From positions 2,418,001-2,482,000 of the forward strand of contig CM057061.1 in NCBI GenBank assembly GCA_029945375.1: a DNA stretch of 64,000 bases, given 5' to 3'. The notes under the pieces are model-generated. The model saw nothing but the letters and a program-made list of their open reading frames with translations, had not been told where the DNA came from and did not search any database. Origin of the DNA: Agaricus subrufescens (taxonomy: Eukaryota; Basidiomycota; Agaricomycetes; Agaricales; Agaricaceae). The position numbers were made by a program, and so were the translations under genes. The first letter of the stretch is position 1; each line of letters begins with the position of its first letter. This document shows, in pieces, positions 37,994-49,944 of the stretch.

Positions 37994-38760
37994 AGTGTTG
38001 CGTTGGGTGGTCGATATCTGTGCCTATCCCGTTGTAACCTTTTTATCTTATCACAGGGAGGCTCGGCAAATGATGATCAAGCCTGCTGTGTTCTTCTCGT
38101 ATTTGATGGAACAGATGGAGACAATGATGTTCGACACATCGTATCACATAATTAGAACGGAGCTGCGGAACATCTGACTTAAATCATACCATATCCTTAG
38201 TGCACTACTTGATAACATTGCATGACGATAGTGTATTCCGTTCACAATTATACAGTGAAGTGCCTACAGAAAGGTTTACATCCATAGATCGTCCATGAAG
38301 TCTCAATGACCATTTGTGAGTCTAAAATTGACTCTCAAGATGAAACTTACTCCTGAGTGGAATGATATCAGAATGAGCATCAGCATCATGATGATTCTGC
38401 GTTCATTAGCATATGGTCGATGTTATGTGTGAGTCTGGTATATGCTACGCTTGTGGTCCTCATAACAGCTTCCTTTCAGCCGTTCTAATCTAATCGCAAC
38501 CAATGTCATCTCCCGAATCGCATCTGAATTTGTCCAGTCATAAGGCGACTGTTCATCGGACTTGTTTACTAAATTTAGTTATTCAAACCTTCCAAATAAA
38601 TACCGAAATCATTCCAAGGTGGCTATGTCTAAGCACCGCGTGCACTGGTAGTAACCCAGATAAAGTGAACTACTAATAATATAGTAACATCAGGGGATGA
38701 AAAGTCATTTGCGTCAGGTAGATTTCTCATGGATAAATTAGTACATCTCCTGATTCTGTT

Positions 38761-39936
38761 GTATCATTCGGTGTGATGTACTAGTGGAGACCGTGGTGTG
38801 GAGCATGGAACATCAGGACGACGAGAATAGGGGGGGCATTGGGAAATAGAGCGGCGGGTCATGGCCATTTCTTTCAAATTAAGGTGTGTGAGTTCTTACG
38901 CTGGCGAGGGTGTGCAACCGAGGTCGTCCAATTTTCCCGCAAAAGGCGAGCTATCTGTATAGCTTTTATGATCAAAATGGTGCCTATGAGAATATGGGCG
39001 AGATCTCTGCTGCCACCGTCCACTCGCTATCCCCATACAACAGATTTAGAGGAGGATAAAGCGATTCCTAGTGTCGAACGGGAGCACGAACGGATACAGC
39101 TTAGTACTTGACCTTCAGACACTAAGAATGGATGGGAACGCAGAGGAGGTGGAAGGAAGGACTTATTGTCAGACCACTCAAACAGTGCTAGTGTCTGTGC
39201 ATCTCAGTTCACAACTGGTTTGGAACAACCCTCAATCAATCGTCCCTTCAACAGAACGCATCAACTTGATTTTTATTGTCCACATCATGTTTCATACTCT
39301 TCCAAATCGTCATCGCTCCCCTCGGCAGCTATAGCTCGTTTGATCATCTGCGTATGGAGAGACTCAGTACAATATATAGTGCCTCCATACGTCTCTCGCT
39401 CCTCCCACGGGATATAATGCCAGAAAGAGTACACTCACTCCGACACACCATCCTCCGGATCAACAAGTGTGACCTGTACACAATAGTCCTGAGCCGAAGT
39501 GAACATGACTAGGGCTGTTTCCGGAGAACCGTCCTTCCAGTTTTCTAATTGGTGTTCGAGCCGTTCAAAGCAAGGTTGACAGCAATATCCTTGGGGGGTT
39601 TTCGAACCTAGAGGGTCCCCCTCAAAAGTGGTCGTCCAACTGTAAGAGTTTCCTGCTCCCCACTTGCGCCGGCGTCCATGCTGCACGATTGTCCTTGAAT
39701 ACATGGATGCAGTGATGACTATTTTACTCACTTGGCAAGACGAATTCCATGGATCAGAAAAATTCGTCGCCGTCGCCGTCGCCGTAGTGGGATGACGAAA
39801 CAGCAATTTTATACGAGTAGAATTACATATATCGCGAAACGGGCCAACAGAAATCACTTTCAGAGGCACTTGCCTGAGTATCCCATGCATCATCAGTTGA
39901 TCACGCCGAGATGTATCCTTCAGCACACGTTCAGTG
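38761..39936. other. Gap between duplication B and the NLR remnant
   Basis: I see no recognisable gene. Several short plus-strand frames (38839-39512) and one 163-codon minus-strand frame (39926-39435) are open, but none carries a family signature. The last could be a decayed C-terminal part of the NLR gene to its right. Confidence 0.35.
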
Positions 39937-41242
39937 CTACAAACTCTGAAGGATTGAGTATGGAGTACTCACAAACACCAAGTCGTGCAGCTCATTATAT
40001 GGATACTGGCGACTATAGCCATCAAACGCAATGGTCAAAAAGCGAATGCAGAGTTCGCTCTGGAAAGCTGGGTCTCTTTCCAACTTGGCGACAATCAAAG
40101 AAAGCGTCATATCGTACATGCGCAACCTCGTTAGATTGTTAGTACGGCCTTCGGCATCTTCAACCGGCCAAGTGAAATCTTTTCACGAGTAGCTGTACGG
40201 CTGGCTAGCTTGCCATGGAGCAGTATACCTCCAAAGCCCCCTAGATCCATACCATCAGGAACTTTGTTTAAGATCCTGAATGTACATTGGCGCCCGAGTT
40301 GACGTGTATCGTCACAGGCATCAGGAACAAGTCCGGATCTGGAAGAGTCGCATACGTAGTCAATGAATGATTTATGGAGCACCCTGATACAGTGATATTG
40401 TCGCTGCCAGCTTTGTCACGTGGGGGACATACAAAACCGAACGAAGATGGTGGAGTGCAGCATAAGCTTCATCAGCTGTCATACCCAACCAATTGCACAG
40501 GGTAATAAAGTCACCAGCTATATCAGGATAATTACTACCCGTAATCCAACCTGACGCTAATACAAGTAAGAATTTTCGGGTGTGGGCCATGATTTTGTGA
40601 GGGACGTTCGATAAAATCTGGCCATACAACCATACAATGCATCAAGAAAAGCCATCGGATGATCCTCAATCGGTAAGCTGGTCATTGGATGCTTATCAAT
40701 GACGTGCAACACGTCAGAGAGCTGCGAGGCCGGGCTTCCAATTCTTGAGTCACCGATATAGTTAACGACGGTATATGCATATGCAAATAGCTCACCGGCG
40801 GCACCGGCAAGTTTCCAAAAGGCTTTTTCTTCAGGCCAATGTAGGTCTAATGAGTCAGAGTCTTCTTTGATCTCCCCCAATTTTTCACGAAGGAACCGTT
40901 CGACGTCTGCACGGGCCTCGTCAGAATCTATGGGAATTTCCTCCTTCTCATATGCTAAGATGACGTTGCATCTGGAGAAGAAGGAAGTGATATGTGGCTC
41001 GGGGCGGCTGGCAATGAGTCATACTAGGGGAGACGAAGGATACGTGAGGCAGAAATCAGAGATGAGCCGGAGGAGACCTTGCTGAATGCGATGTTCTTTG
41101 CATTCATCGAGGCCATCAATAATGATCAACACCGGAACGGAAGATTTCAGCAGAGCGTTGTGGATGAAGGGCACCACAATGAGGTTATCAAACTGCTTCA
41201 CCATGGACGATTGAAGGAAGGATGGATCACGATTGATCTCAT
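39937..41242 (-). pseudogene. NACHT/NLR gene, C-terminal half (interrupted by KDZ element)
   Basis: This is the downstream half of an NLR-like NACHT NTPase, an intracellular sensor type common in mushrooms. It begins at the transposon target site with EINRDPSFLQSSMVKQFDNL, followed by VPVLIIIDGLDECKEHRIQQ, the Walker B motif with the IIDGLDEC signature. The next line, PLV*LIASRPEPHITSFFSR, has a TGA (41019-41021) where relatives have Trp. Open sequence continues through EKEEIPIDSDEARADVERFL, a helical region and PMTSLPIEDHPMAFLDALY. It then seems to lose frame near 40383, where VLHKSFIDYVCDSSRSG is in a different frame from the preceding TISLYQ. The 5' half lies at 55741-56650. The gene is dead on three counts: insertion, stop and frameshift. 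Confidence 0.85.
41235..41242. repeat. Left target-site duplication (GATCTCAT)
   Basis: These eight bases are identical to 55741-55748 in the same orientation and abut the transposon. Removing the element plus one copy joins the NLR codons as IEHEI followed by NRDPSFL, in frame. An 8-bp duplication is usual for KDZ elements. Confidence 0.88.
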
Positions 41243-41340
41243 CGCATAGGTGATGGTTGAAATACGCATGAGCATCACACGCCCGGTTGTCACAACTCCT
41301 CACGCGGGGTCGTGTGTCTGACTCTCACGGCCCCTACACA
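41243..41340. repeat. Left terminal inverted repeat
   Basis: It pairs with the reverse complement of 55640-55740. Positions 41264-41273 (ACGCATGAGC) and 41283-41332 match with one difference; the outermost 20 bases match at roughly half of positions. Weaker similarity continues inward through CTACACATTGATAAGG versus CCATATACTGATGAGG. Confidence 0.88.
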
Positions 41341-43690
41341 TTGATAAGGATAATGTAATGGTACCAGAGTACTGTGGTACAGTACTCCTAACATAATCAT
41401 ACTCTCTCTGTGGTGGGGACAACAGTATCATTGTACTGTACCCCTTCATGGGAAGAGAGTACAATGATACTCTCAGTGTAAGGATGTAATACCATGATAT
41501 TGTCACCCTTCAACATGGCTATGTCCCTTTGTAGGCAGAGAGTACAGTGATACTCTCAGTGCAAGGACATGACAGTACCATGATATTGTTACCCCTCAAC
41601 TCAGAGAGTATGAGTATACTCTCTCTAGCAGGCAATGACAGTATCATGGTACTACCTGACAGTACCATGATATTGTCACCTTGCAACACAGAGAGTCTCC
41701 CTGGCAGGAGACAACAGTATTATTGTACTGTGTCTTGTCATAGGCAGAGAGTACAATTGTACTCTCAGTGCCATAATGTGAGAGTATCATGATATTGTTG
41801 TCCTTCAATGTGGAGAGTACAATTATACTCTCCGTAACAGGAGACAACAGTATTACTGTACTGTGTCTTGTCATAGGCAGAGAGTACAATTGTACTCTCA
41901 GTGCCATAATGTGATAGTATCATGATATTGTTGTGCTTCAATGCAGAGAGTATAATTATACTCTCTGTAGCAGAAGACAACAGTATTATTGTACTGTGTC
42001 TTGTCATAGGCAGAGAGTACAATTGTACTCTCAGTGCCACAATGTGAGAGTATCATGATATTGTTGTCCTTCAATGTGGAGAGTACAATTATACTCTCCG
42101 TAACAGGAGACAACAGTATTACTGTACTGTGTCTTGTCATAGGCAGAGAGTACAATTGTACTCTCAGTGCCATAATGTGAGAGTATCATGATATTGTTGT
42201 CCTTCAATGTGGAGAGTACAATTATACTCTCCGTAACAGGAGACAACAGTATTACTGTACTGTGTCTTGTCATAGGCAGAGAGTACAATTGTACTCTCAG
42301 TGCCATAATGTGATAGTATCATGATATTGTTGTGCTTCAATGCAGAGAGTATAATTATACTCTCTGTAGCAGAAGACAACAGTATTATTGTACTGTGTCT
42401 TGTCATAGGCAGAGAGTACAATTGTACTCTCAGTGCCACAATGTGAGAGTATCATCATATTGTTGTCCTTCAACACAGAGAGTACAATTATACTCTCTGT
42501 AACAGAAACAACAGTATTATTGTCCTGTGTCTTGTCATAGGCAAAGAGTACAATTGTATTCTCAGTGCCACAATGTGGGAGTATCATGATACTGTTGTCC
42601 TTCAACACAGAGAGTATAATTATACTCTCCATAGTAGGAGACAACAGTATTATTGTACTGTGTCTTGTCATAGGCAGAGAGTACAATTGTACTCTCAGTG
42701 CCACAATGTGATAGTATCATGATATTGTTGTCCTTCAACACAGAGAGTACAATTATACTCTCTGTAACAGGAGACAACAGTATTATTGTACTGTGTCTTG
42801 TCATAGGCAGAGAGTACAATTGTACTCTCAGTGCCACAATGTGAGAGTATCATGATATTGTTGTCCTTCAACACAGAGAGTACAATTATACTCTCTGTAA
42901 CAGAAGACAATAGTATTACTGTACTGTGTCTTGTCATAGGCAGAGAGTAATAGCAGAAGACAACAATACTATTGTACTGTGTCTTGTCATAGACAGAGAG
43001 TACAATTGTACTCTCTGTCCCACAATGTGAGAGTATCATGATATTGTTGTTCTTCAACACAGAGTACAATTATACTCTCTGTAACAGGAGACAACAGTAT
43101 TACTGTACTGTGTCTTGTCATAGGCAGAGAGTACAACTGTACTCTCAGTGCCACAATGTGACAGTATTAGGAGACAACAGTATTACTGTACTGTGTCTTG
43201 GCATAGGCAGAGAGTACAATTGTATTCTCATTAGGCAGAGAGTACCATTGTACTGTGTCTCGTCATAGGCAGAGAGTACCATTGTACTCTCAGTGCCACA
43301 ATGTGAGAGTATCATGATATTGCTGTCCTTCAACACAGAGAGTACAATTATACTCTCTGTAACAGGAGACAACAGTATTACTGTACTGTGTCTTGTCATA
43401 GGCAGAGAGTACAACTGTACTCTCAGTGCCACAATGTGACAGTATTAGGAGACAACAGTATTACTGTACTGTGTCTTGGCATAGGCAGAGAGTACAATTG
43501 TACTCTCATTGCAACAATGTGAGAGTATCATGATATTGTTGTCCTTCAACACAGAGAGTACAATTATACTCTCTGTAACAGAAGACAACAGTATTACTGT
43601 ACTGTGTCTTGGCATAGGCAGAGTGTACAATTGTACTCTCGATGCAACAATGTGAGAGTATCATGATATTGTCACCACTCAAACTAACCA
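41341..43690. repeat. Left subterminal array of palindromes (133-bp unit)
   Basis: About 17 copies occur, irregular at both edges and strictly 133 bp apart from about 41,740 to 42,440. Each unit holds several dyads: the perfect palindrome GAGAGTACAATTGTACTCTC, the near-palindrome GAGAGTACAATTATACTCTC, GTATCATGATATTG and ACAGTATTACTGTACTGT. The shared core is AGTAC or AGTAT. Because 133 is not divisible by three, the many about 91-codon frames seen on the minus strand are by-products of the repeat. A role as binding sites for the transposase is an inference from position. Confidence 0.9.
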
Positions 43691-43726
43691 AAGACATAGA
43701 ATACATATAACAAATGTGTATATATT

Positions 43727-46700
43727 TTACATCCTCAAGATTTTAAGGCGGTTCCAAATTGAAAGAAAGACTGATGTGTACAAAATTGCTCTATCTTGAC
43801 CCATGTAACGAAGAGATTTACGCATTTTTGAGAGACCACCATTTCCACATTCTGCTGCACTTGAATTGATTCTACCAAGCACTGGTTGTGTCTGAGCATG
43901 TGTTTTGAGAAAAAATGCAGTAGAACACCGTGTATGACCTAGTGCATGGAAGTCATCAATGAGGAAAGTGGTGTCTGCAAAGAACTCTGGTTCTCTTGCT
44001 CTGCAGTATGGTGCCAATTGACATGCAAAGTCATAAATCACATACTTTGGAGCCTTGGGCCAACGTGTAACAAGAGCTGAAAAAACATCATTGCGGCCCT
44101 CACTTTCAGGAATAAAATGAAAGCCATAGCAAACACTGTGGGTGCACCATGCAGCCATTATCCCTCCCGTCAGCTTTTTCTCACCATATTCATTGTAAAA
44201 CTTGTTACACAAACCACCTCGCTCCTTGGGCTCTCTTGAAACATCACTTGGCATATTTGGATATTGAGGTCGATGTCGTATTTGTGGAAAGCTATACTTG
44301 CAGCCACTCTAATAACAAAAATCAGAATGCCAATATAGTCTCAAAACAGTAATAAAAAAACCTTTTTCCAACCACCATCAACAATAACATCACAATCGAC
44401 TTGAATTGGAAGGGACCCATCATGATTGATAGAATTGTAAAGGACGTCTTCAACTCTTTTCCTGATCCATTCAAAAGCCACCAGCAGTTCACTTGAGAAC
44501 TGGTTATCTTGGGTCCACTGATAATTAGCTAGGTGATAGAGTGAAGGGATTGGTGAAAGTTTGTGCAAGGTAGTGTGAGATGGAGTGTCAAGAAAAGATT
44601 GTAGAGCTTTCAATCCTGGTTGATTAACAACCTGCAGGCATGACTCGTTTGCTGCAATCTGATCATAAGTTAGATAACATGCGTCACAAAAACTAAAATA
44701 GAAAACCGTACCTGCAAGAAAAACTTTCGAACCTCAACTGCAGGCTCACCCTTCATCTTAAGTTGCCAAGAACCATAATAGCGGACCAAAAGATGCTTTA
44801 AACCTTCGCATTTTTCACCAATCAGTTGAATTGCTTCTTCAACCTCACGAAGTTTTTGAATTGTTGTATCAATGACACTCATATCAATTGTTGGATCAAT
44901 TTCTGCCTATGTTTCATGCTTCAAAACAAGCCCAAAAAATGAAATTAAAAGACTTACATTGTTATTCTTGGAGAGTACGTTCTGAAGAGAAAGAGGTGCA
45001 CCCATTACGGATGAAAGTAACTTCCTCAAATGAACAGTTTCAATAAATGATTGATTTTTCGGATAATGGCGGTCCCGAACAAGAGCATCGCGATGCTTCG
45101 AAGTGGGTGGGTAAATTGAATCTAGAACCTGCTTTTTGTTATAGGCCAACGTAACTCCATCCCAGATCACTGTCTCCGGAGTAGGCCCACATCGGGGGCA
45201 TACCAAGTCATTAGAAAAATCAAGCAACTCCACATATCCAAACCACACACGCCGAAACACAGATTCCTCAACAAATGAAGGTGTTGCAGGTCTGGACCAT
45301 TTGTGGTATCTTCTAACAACGAGTTTGATCCATGCACTGAATGGGGTTTCTGATGAAGTGAAGGCAGAGGTATATTCGTCGAGAAGATCATGGGAAAAGA
45401 GCAGCGTGTTGTTGTAGTTTAAAATACCAAGTTCACGGCAGTCGGGCCCTATAGCTTTGCTCGGGTAACGAAGGGATAGGCAATTAGGGCATTTCTGAAG
45501 TTGGATATGGGTCGAGAGAGGGCGGAGTAATGTAAAAACGGTGCATGGTTTCACAAAGACATCCGAGCCTGGAATAAATAGATGGCCACACTTGCAGCGA
45601 CCGGCCTGTGTCAATGGAATGAGATTTGGTACGCTTTCGACTGGCGGAGGGTCCTTGTAAAGCACACGATCTGATGGCAGGCGTGCCCAGTCGGACACCA
45701 TCAGTGGTAAATGTGAGACACAATTATGGCTACCCTTAGTAGCCAACGAGTGAACAGGTTCTGACAACTTTCAGCATACCATGTTTGACGACTTATGCCC
45801 TGAGTCTCACCTGTTACAACGATGTTATAATCATGGCCTCCGTGGTTCGCCGTGAGAAGTTGGCCTAGGTAAACCTGGCACTTCGCTATATGCGCGCAGT
45901 GGTTGCTTCCATCTCGCGAGCATCTCCAGTTCCCAAATCCTGTATCGGCACCCACATAGGACACCACGACTCTGTTCTTCGCTATGGAAGGCAAGCCCTC
46001 AACACAAACTGAGAAGAGGTTGATCCAGCCGTCGTCGACGACATCTCTCCAAAACAATATCACGGGTTCGATCGGACCTTCGTATTCCAATAAGACATCG
46101 CAAGCGCAGCAGGAAAATGGCACAAACCTTCTGGAATCAAGCTATTCAACGGTCCCTCTTCACTCAGGTAACGTTGGTGAACGCATTTCCCTTTTTCTTT
46201 AGCGGCGGGACAGTAACATACGGGAAAGATGTCCCCGCTTTCGCTTCGATCCATCTGAACGTGATACCAGTATTGCTGGGGCAGGACTAGTCAGTATAAG
46301 GAGCAGGATGCAGGTGCGTACACTCACCGTTCTCTTTGCCGATTTGGAATCCCAACCTGTAACCACATAGAGCTCCAGAGCCAGTTGGTAGAAGGGTATC
46401 GCCTCCGCCATTACAGCTTCGGCGAAAAGTTCATAAGCATCTGTGGCAACGCTTTCGTCCGGCGGTGATAGTATCCCCTCGGCACCCAACTCCCATCTTT
46501 CGATCTCATTGTCGGGAGAGTCCAGGAGCACTCCACCCCCAGCATCTTCGTAGCTACCTCCCGTATGCGGTTCAGGCGACACTCTGGCTAGCCCCTGCAT
46601 AACATCCGCCGCGATGGTCCGATTGGAGGGCTCCCGTGCGTCAGACGATGGCCTTGAACGAATGGAAACGTGTAGGCGCCGCTTCTTCTGAGGTGAAGGG

Positions 46701-46816
46701 TTTGGCATGATTTCTGGTGGCACTGCAGCACTGATTGGTACATCAGGAGGGCGTTGAAGCGCTATATGGACGCTAGGAGGAGGCGTTTTGAGGCGAGGAA
46801 GTTTTGGGCCAGGCAT
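43727..46816 (-). CDS. KDZ transposase with Cys-rich (CxC5/CxC6-like) domains
   Basis: This should cut and paste the surrounding element. The first ATG is at 46816 (MPGPKLPRLKTPPPSV). A disordered Pro/Ser region precedes a globular start (FYQLALELYVVTGWDSK). Next comes a Cys/His module: QYWYHVQMDRSESGDIFPV, CYCPAAKEKGKCVHQRYLSE, then VILFWRDVVDDGWINLFSV and NWRCSRDGSNHCAHI, SWIM-like. The central part has GRCKCGHLFIPGSD, LQKCPNCLSLRYPSKAIGP, VVRRYHKWSRP, FGYVELLDFSNDLVCPRCGP and ETVIWDGVTLAYNKKQV, matching the cysteine clusters that accompany KDZ transposases. The C-terminal catalytic part shows acidic residues in VIYDFACQLAPYC, FLIDDFHALGHTRC and INSSAAECGNGGL, the likely DDE-type triad. Exons join by short GT-AG introns with no stop found. 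The start lies 120 bp from that of the divergent cargo gene. Confidence 0.85.
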
Positions 46817-46936
46817 ATCACTGAGGGAAGACGAGATGCGTCTACGTGGCAACCGTGCCGAAACCAGTACTCAGATACTCAACTCCTTTTACAGCTGACC
46901 ATCTCATTCAAAGTTCTGTACTTCACGTCACCTTCC
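46817..46936. promoter_or_regulatory. Divergent promoter of transposase and cargo gene A
   Basis: These 120 bp separate the transposase ATG (minus, 46816) from the cargo-gene ATG (plus, 46937). A shared promoter could express both together. No TATA box or operator-like repeat stands out. Confidence 0.5.
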
Positions 46937-48160
46937 ATGGCACCCGCCCGGAATAAAAGATCGAGCCAACGCCCCAGACCAACTCAAGTGGCACCATTAC
47001 CGTCAACTCGGGCGCCTCGACGATGTCACAAGTGCCCCGGTATGCCATTAAAGTCGACGTGTAGCTGTTCAAAGCGACACTTCATTGCCCCCGGTGCTGA
47101 GGTCCGTCGCGTTAAATCTTGTTTGTAACCCCCCTGATCCTTCCTCGCGTAATCAGAGCAATGGTGCGGTCAGTGTCAGTGCCCTGACCGTTCTGCCAGT
47201 TGGGACTGCGTCGATTCCTGTACGTGGTAACCCCTGAAATATTGTAACAATAAACTCATTCAGGTCGCAGGTAACCCTGCCTGCGAGTGCCGGACCTCTG
47301 CCACCATCACTCGAGAATCCTCAAATTTGGAGGCATACCGCCACGGAACCCAACGCTGCCGCCACTAATCACCTGGACGTCATCGATCCGGCTCTGTTGG
47401 AGCAACCAGAAACATCGCGTGCCAGCCCAGCTGCTGAGGTGGGAGAACTCGAGAATGAAAGTGCAGATTGGGTAGACGAAAGTCGTGAACAGGACGCGGT
47501 GCAGCAGGGCAAAGTCACCCGGCTTACCACTAGGGAGAAAGCCGCCAAGTTTGGTATCGTCGATGGTGTGATGAGAGGTAACACCGTTCACAGTGAGTTG
47601 TGGTATCTTTTCATCCGTATAGAAGGCTTATTATGTATTATAGGAATAGTGCGACAGAACGAAAAACGACGACCTCTCACCGACGCTTCAGCCGCGACCA
47701 CAAGATACAATCGCGAATTACCTTTGATTATCTCCCGAGTTAGACAACACTTTCTTTGCATAGCATGATGCGGCCTTTGACATATCTTGACCACCAGGCT
47801 GAAAGGCTGGCACTTGAGACCGACGCTTACGTCCTGGTCCTGGCACAACAAGCGACGGGATCTTCTGCTGCCATCCACTTTGCGTCTGACCGAATGAGGA
47901 GGGACGCGTTTGACCAATGCGGACACCTCGTGAATCAGTTTCAATCCTTAATGACGCAACTGGTCATTGCCAAACGGACAACGGCATTTGCTCTCGCTCA
48001 GAACCTCGAAGCTGCGGAAAAGGCGCGGGTAGAGGCGGAGGAAAGGCTCATGGAGAGGGAGAATGTTGTTGCCAATACTGAAGCGGCGTTGGCGGCATCG
48101 GAGAGCGCCAACCAGACATTACTGGCAGAGTTAGAGGCCCTTAAAAATAGTAAATCTTAG
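46937..48160 (+). CDS. KDZ-element cargo protein A: Cys motif plus coiled coil, unknown function
   Basis: I do not recognise a named family. From the ATG at 46937 all exons join in phase: a basic N-terminus (MAPARNKRSSQRPRP), a cysteine cluster CHKCPGMPLKSTCSC that may bind zinc, a Ser/Pro linker, and an acidic stretch (EVGELENESADWVDESREQ). Then come RLTTREKAAKFGIVDGVMRG, RQNEKRRPLTDASAATTRYN, AERLALETDAYVLVLAQQAT, HFASDRMRRDAFDQCGHLV and a long Ala/Glu-rich coiled coil (ALAQNLEAAEKARVEAEERL and on) to the TAG. Five introns were inferred. Its location inside the element, divergent from the transposase and with an intact frame, suggests it helps or regulates transposition, or was captured from the host. 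A DNA- or transposase-binding role is only a guess. Confidence 0.7.
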
Positions 48161-49279
48161 AGCCCTCACCATATCAATTAGCATGATCTATTCACTTTGT
48201 ATCTGATATTTATATACATCATGCTATTCGTGCCACTTCTAATCATGTGCTCCATTGACTATGTTTTTCTATTCTTGCTCATACGAACGTCATCAAACTC
48301 AGTGACATGGAATGCGCTATCAGTACTACTTAGGCTCTACCATATCATTGTTTACTTGAAACAACAATAGATGGTTCGAGAAGGCAGACTTATCTTATTG
48401 ATCGACATTGACTTGATCGCAAATGTCAGTGAGAATGGGGTGTGTGATTGCGTACTTCATCGAGTATTGTTTGACCGTAGATGTTGAGAAAAAACATTCG
48501 GTAAGTCGAGCAGAACGGCTAGAATCGTTGCGGAAACGGAGAGTGGTAAGTAGCCGATGATGCATCAAACGTATTCAACTCGTTCACGGCTTCGCACAAG
48601 GGAAGGGAGCACTTCTCAGTATTCGAGCAGCGTCAACTTGAGAATCTCAAAAATACTCGAGAGGCAAAACGCGTGAGTTCAATAACTCAATATCTTTGCA
48701 TTCTTGCCTACTTTTAAATGTTATAGCATTCTTGTGAGTTATATGGTCAATGAAATGTGTCGGTATACACGTGTATTGACCGATGGTATTTCTAGTCATG
48801 GTGTACTGTTGTGCGGCTGCTTCGGATAACGATGACTAGGAGGCTGTATATAGGAATAAAGGGTGAGGCTCGAAAGGATGAAACCTACGAACCAATGCAT
48901 TCAAGTACGTAGAGAAGCTGCCAGTAGTTAATTCGTGGCACGCAGAAACTTCTCAGGGTGTGCCTGCGAATGGCTGGTCTGCGGTCCTTGTACACTGAAA
49001 GTCAACAAAAGAAATCTTGAAGGAAAGGAAGAGGGAAGGGTGTCGCTATCAGTGTATTAACATGACCTCGCGCGAGGGCCGCGGAGTAACAGCGTGTATC
49101 GCTGGAAGGATAGTAGACCGTGTATAGTGTTCATAACCCTAACCCATTGGCAAGACAAAGTATCACAGTATCATAAACACATGCGTAGTTACAACACAAT
49201 ACACGTTGGTAGAAGATGACACATAATTACTTCACTCGATACAGGTAATTGTACTTATGAAATGATAACTATCTACAAA

Positions 49280-49330
49280 GACTTAGAATATAGACTGGTG
49301 GGGATCCGCCACCAATCTACATTCTAAGTC
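49280..49330. repeat. Inverted repeat able to form a 22-bp hairpin
   Basis: The arms GACTTAGAATATAGACTGGTGG (49280-49301, shown here only as its halves GACTTAGAATA and TAGACTGGTGG) and CCACCAATCTACATTCTAAGTC (halves CCACCAATCTA and CATTCTAAGTC) pair with two differences, both tolerated as G-U in RNA. The loop is about 7 nt with GGATCC. It could be a relic of a small inverted-repeat element or a structured transcript. Confidence 0.6.
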
Positions 49331-49704
49331 GAATTAAGAATGAATTACATAGGCGGCAATGTTACTACAGGAAGCAAAGGTAAACGGAAATCCACCATGC
49401 ACAAGACAAACTATTTAAAATACTGCTGGTCAGCCTAAGATTGCTGACACAAATTAGTCGAACTTAGCTTGTGCGCGTGTTTCACCGCAGTCGATCCATT
49501 ATCACGACCAATGCGACTACAAAAGAAATTGTTCAAGTAATCAGTAAAGCGCATTGTTTCTAGATATCGGGAAACTCGCCAGATTGACAAATGGGAATGA
49601 CTGAGCCGGGGGAATAAATGATCAAATGTCTATACATTTGAATTAAGTCAATCGATAACCTTTCACGCGGCACATTTAAATAAGTCAATTGAGTACCTTT
49701 CACG

Positions 49705-49944
49705 CGGTATGGCAGGAAATAAAGCTGCACGAAGCAAAGGTAAGAGAGCGGCGGTTGGAAGAAATGTCAACGATCAGCTTACCGTGTATAAACAGATGAT
49801 GCGTAGAATCCCTGCGGTATGGCAGGAAATAAAGCCGCACGAAGCAATAAAGCTACACGAAGCAAAGGTAATACAGCGGCGGCGGTTGGAAAAAATGTTA
49901 ACGATCAGCTTACCGTGTATAAACAAATGACGCGTAGAATCCCT
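49705..49944 (+). repeat. Two-copy direct tandem repeat (~110-130 bp)
   Basis: Both copies begin GGTATGGCAGGAAATAAAGC and end GCGTAGAATCCCTG. The second copy has an insertion of about 20 bp that repeats the CACGAAGCA motif. The first copy and part of the second are open in one frame (MAGNKAARSKGKRAAVGRN), but the frame is short and ends inside the second copy, so I do not call a gene. Confidence 0.75.

Larger units (their letters stand above)
33862..38760. repeat. Segmental duplication B, second unit, interrupted
   Basis: This is the second copy of the block at 30245-33840. Similarity covers about 33862-34563, breaks off, and resumes at about 35965 with the 3' flank of DUF6534 copy 4, running to about 38760. 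The 1.4 kb between is foreign to the first unit and includes a truncated phosphotransferase gene, so it was inserted here or lost from the other unit. Confidence 0.7.

Noticed and set aside
39435..39926. 163-codon minus-strand frame left of the NLR remnant
   Set aside because: It could be an NLR C-terminus, but no repeat domain (WD40, TPR, ankyrin) is visible and the join to 39937 is not in frame.
41644..43432. A ladder of nearly identical ~91-codon minus-strand frames beginning MALRVQLYSLPMTRHST
   Set aside because: They recur every 133 bp and end after one unit because 133 is not a multiple of three; they are by-products of the palindromic repeat, not genes.
41341..43690. Regular repeats that might be a CRISPR array
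   Set aside because: Eukaryotic context, no unique spacers, and whole 133-bp units are conserved; this is a transposon subterminal array.
49125..49150. ATAACCCTAACCC, resembling a telomere repeat
   Set aside because: A single partial copy inside the transposon; no array, so not a telomere trace.
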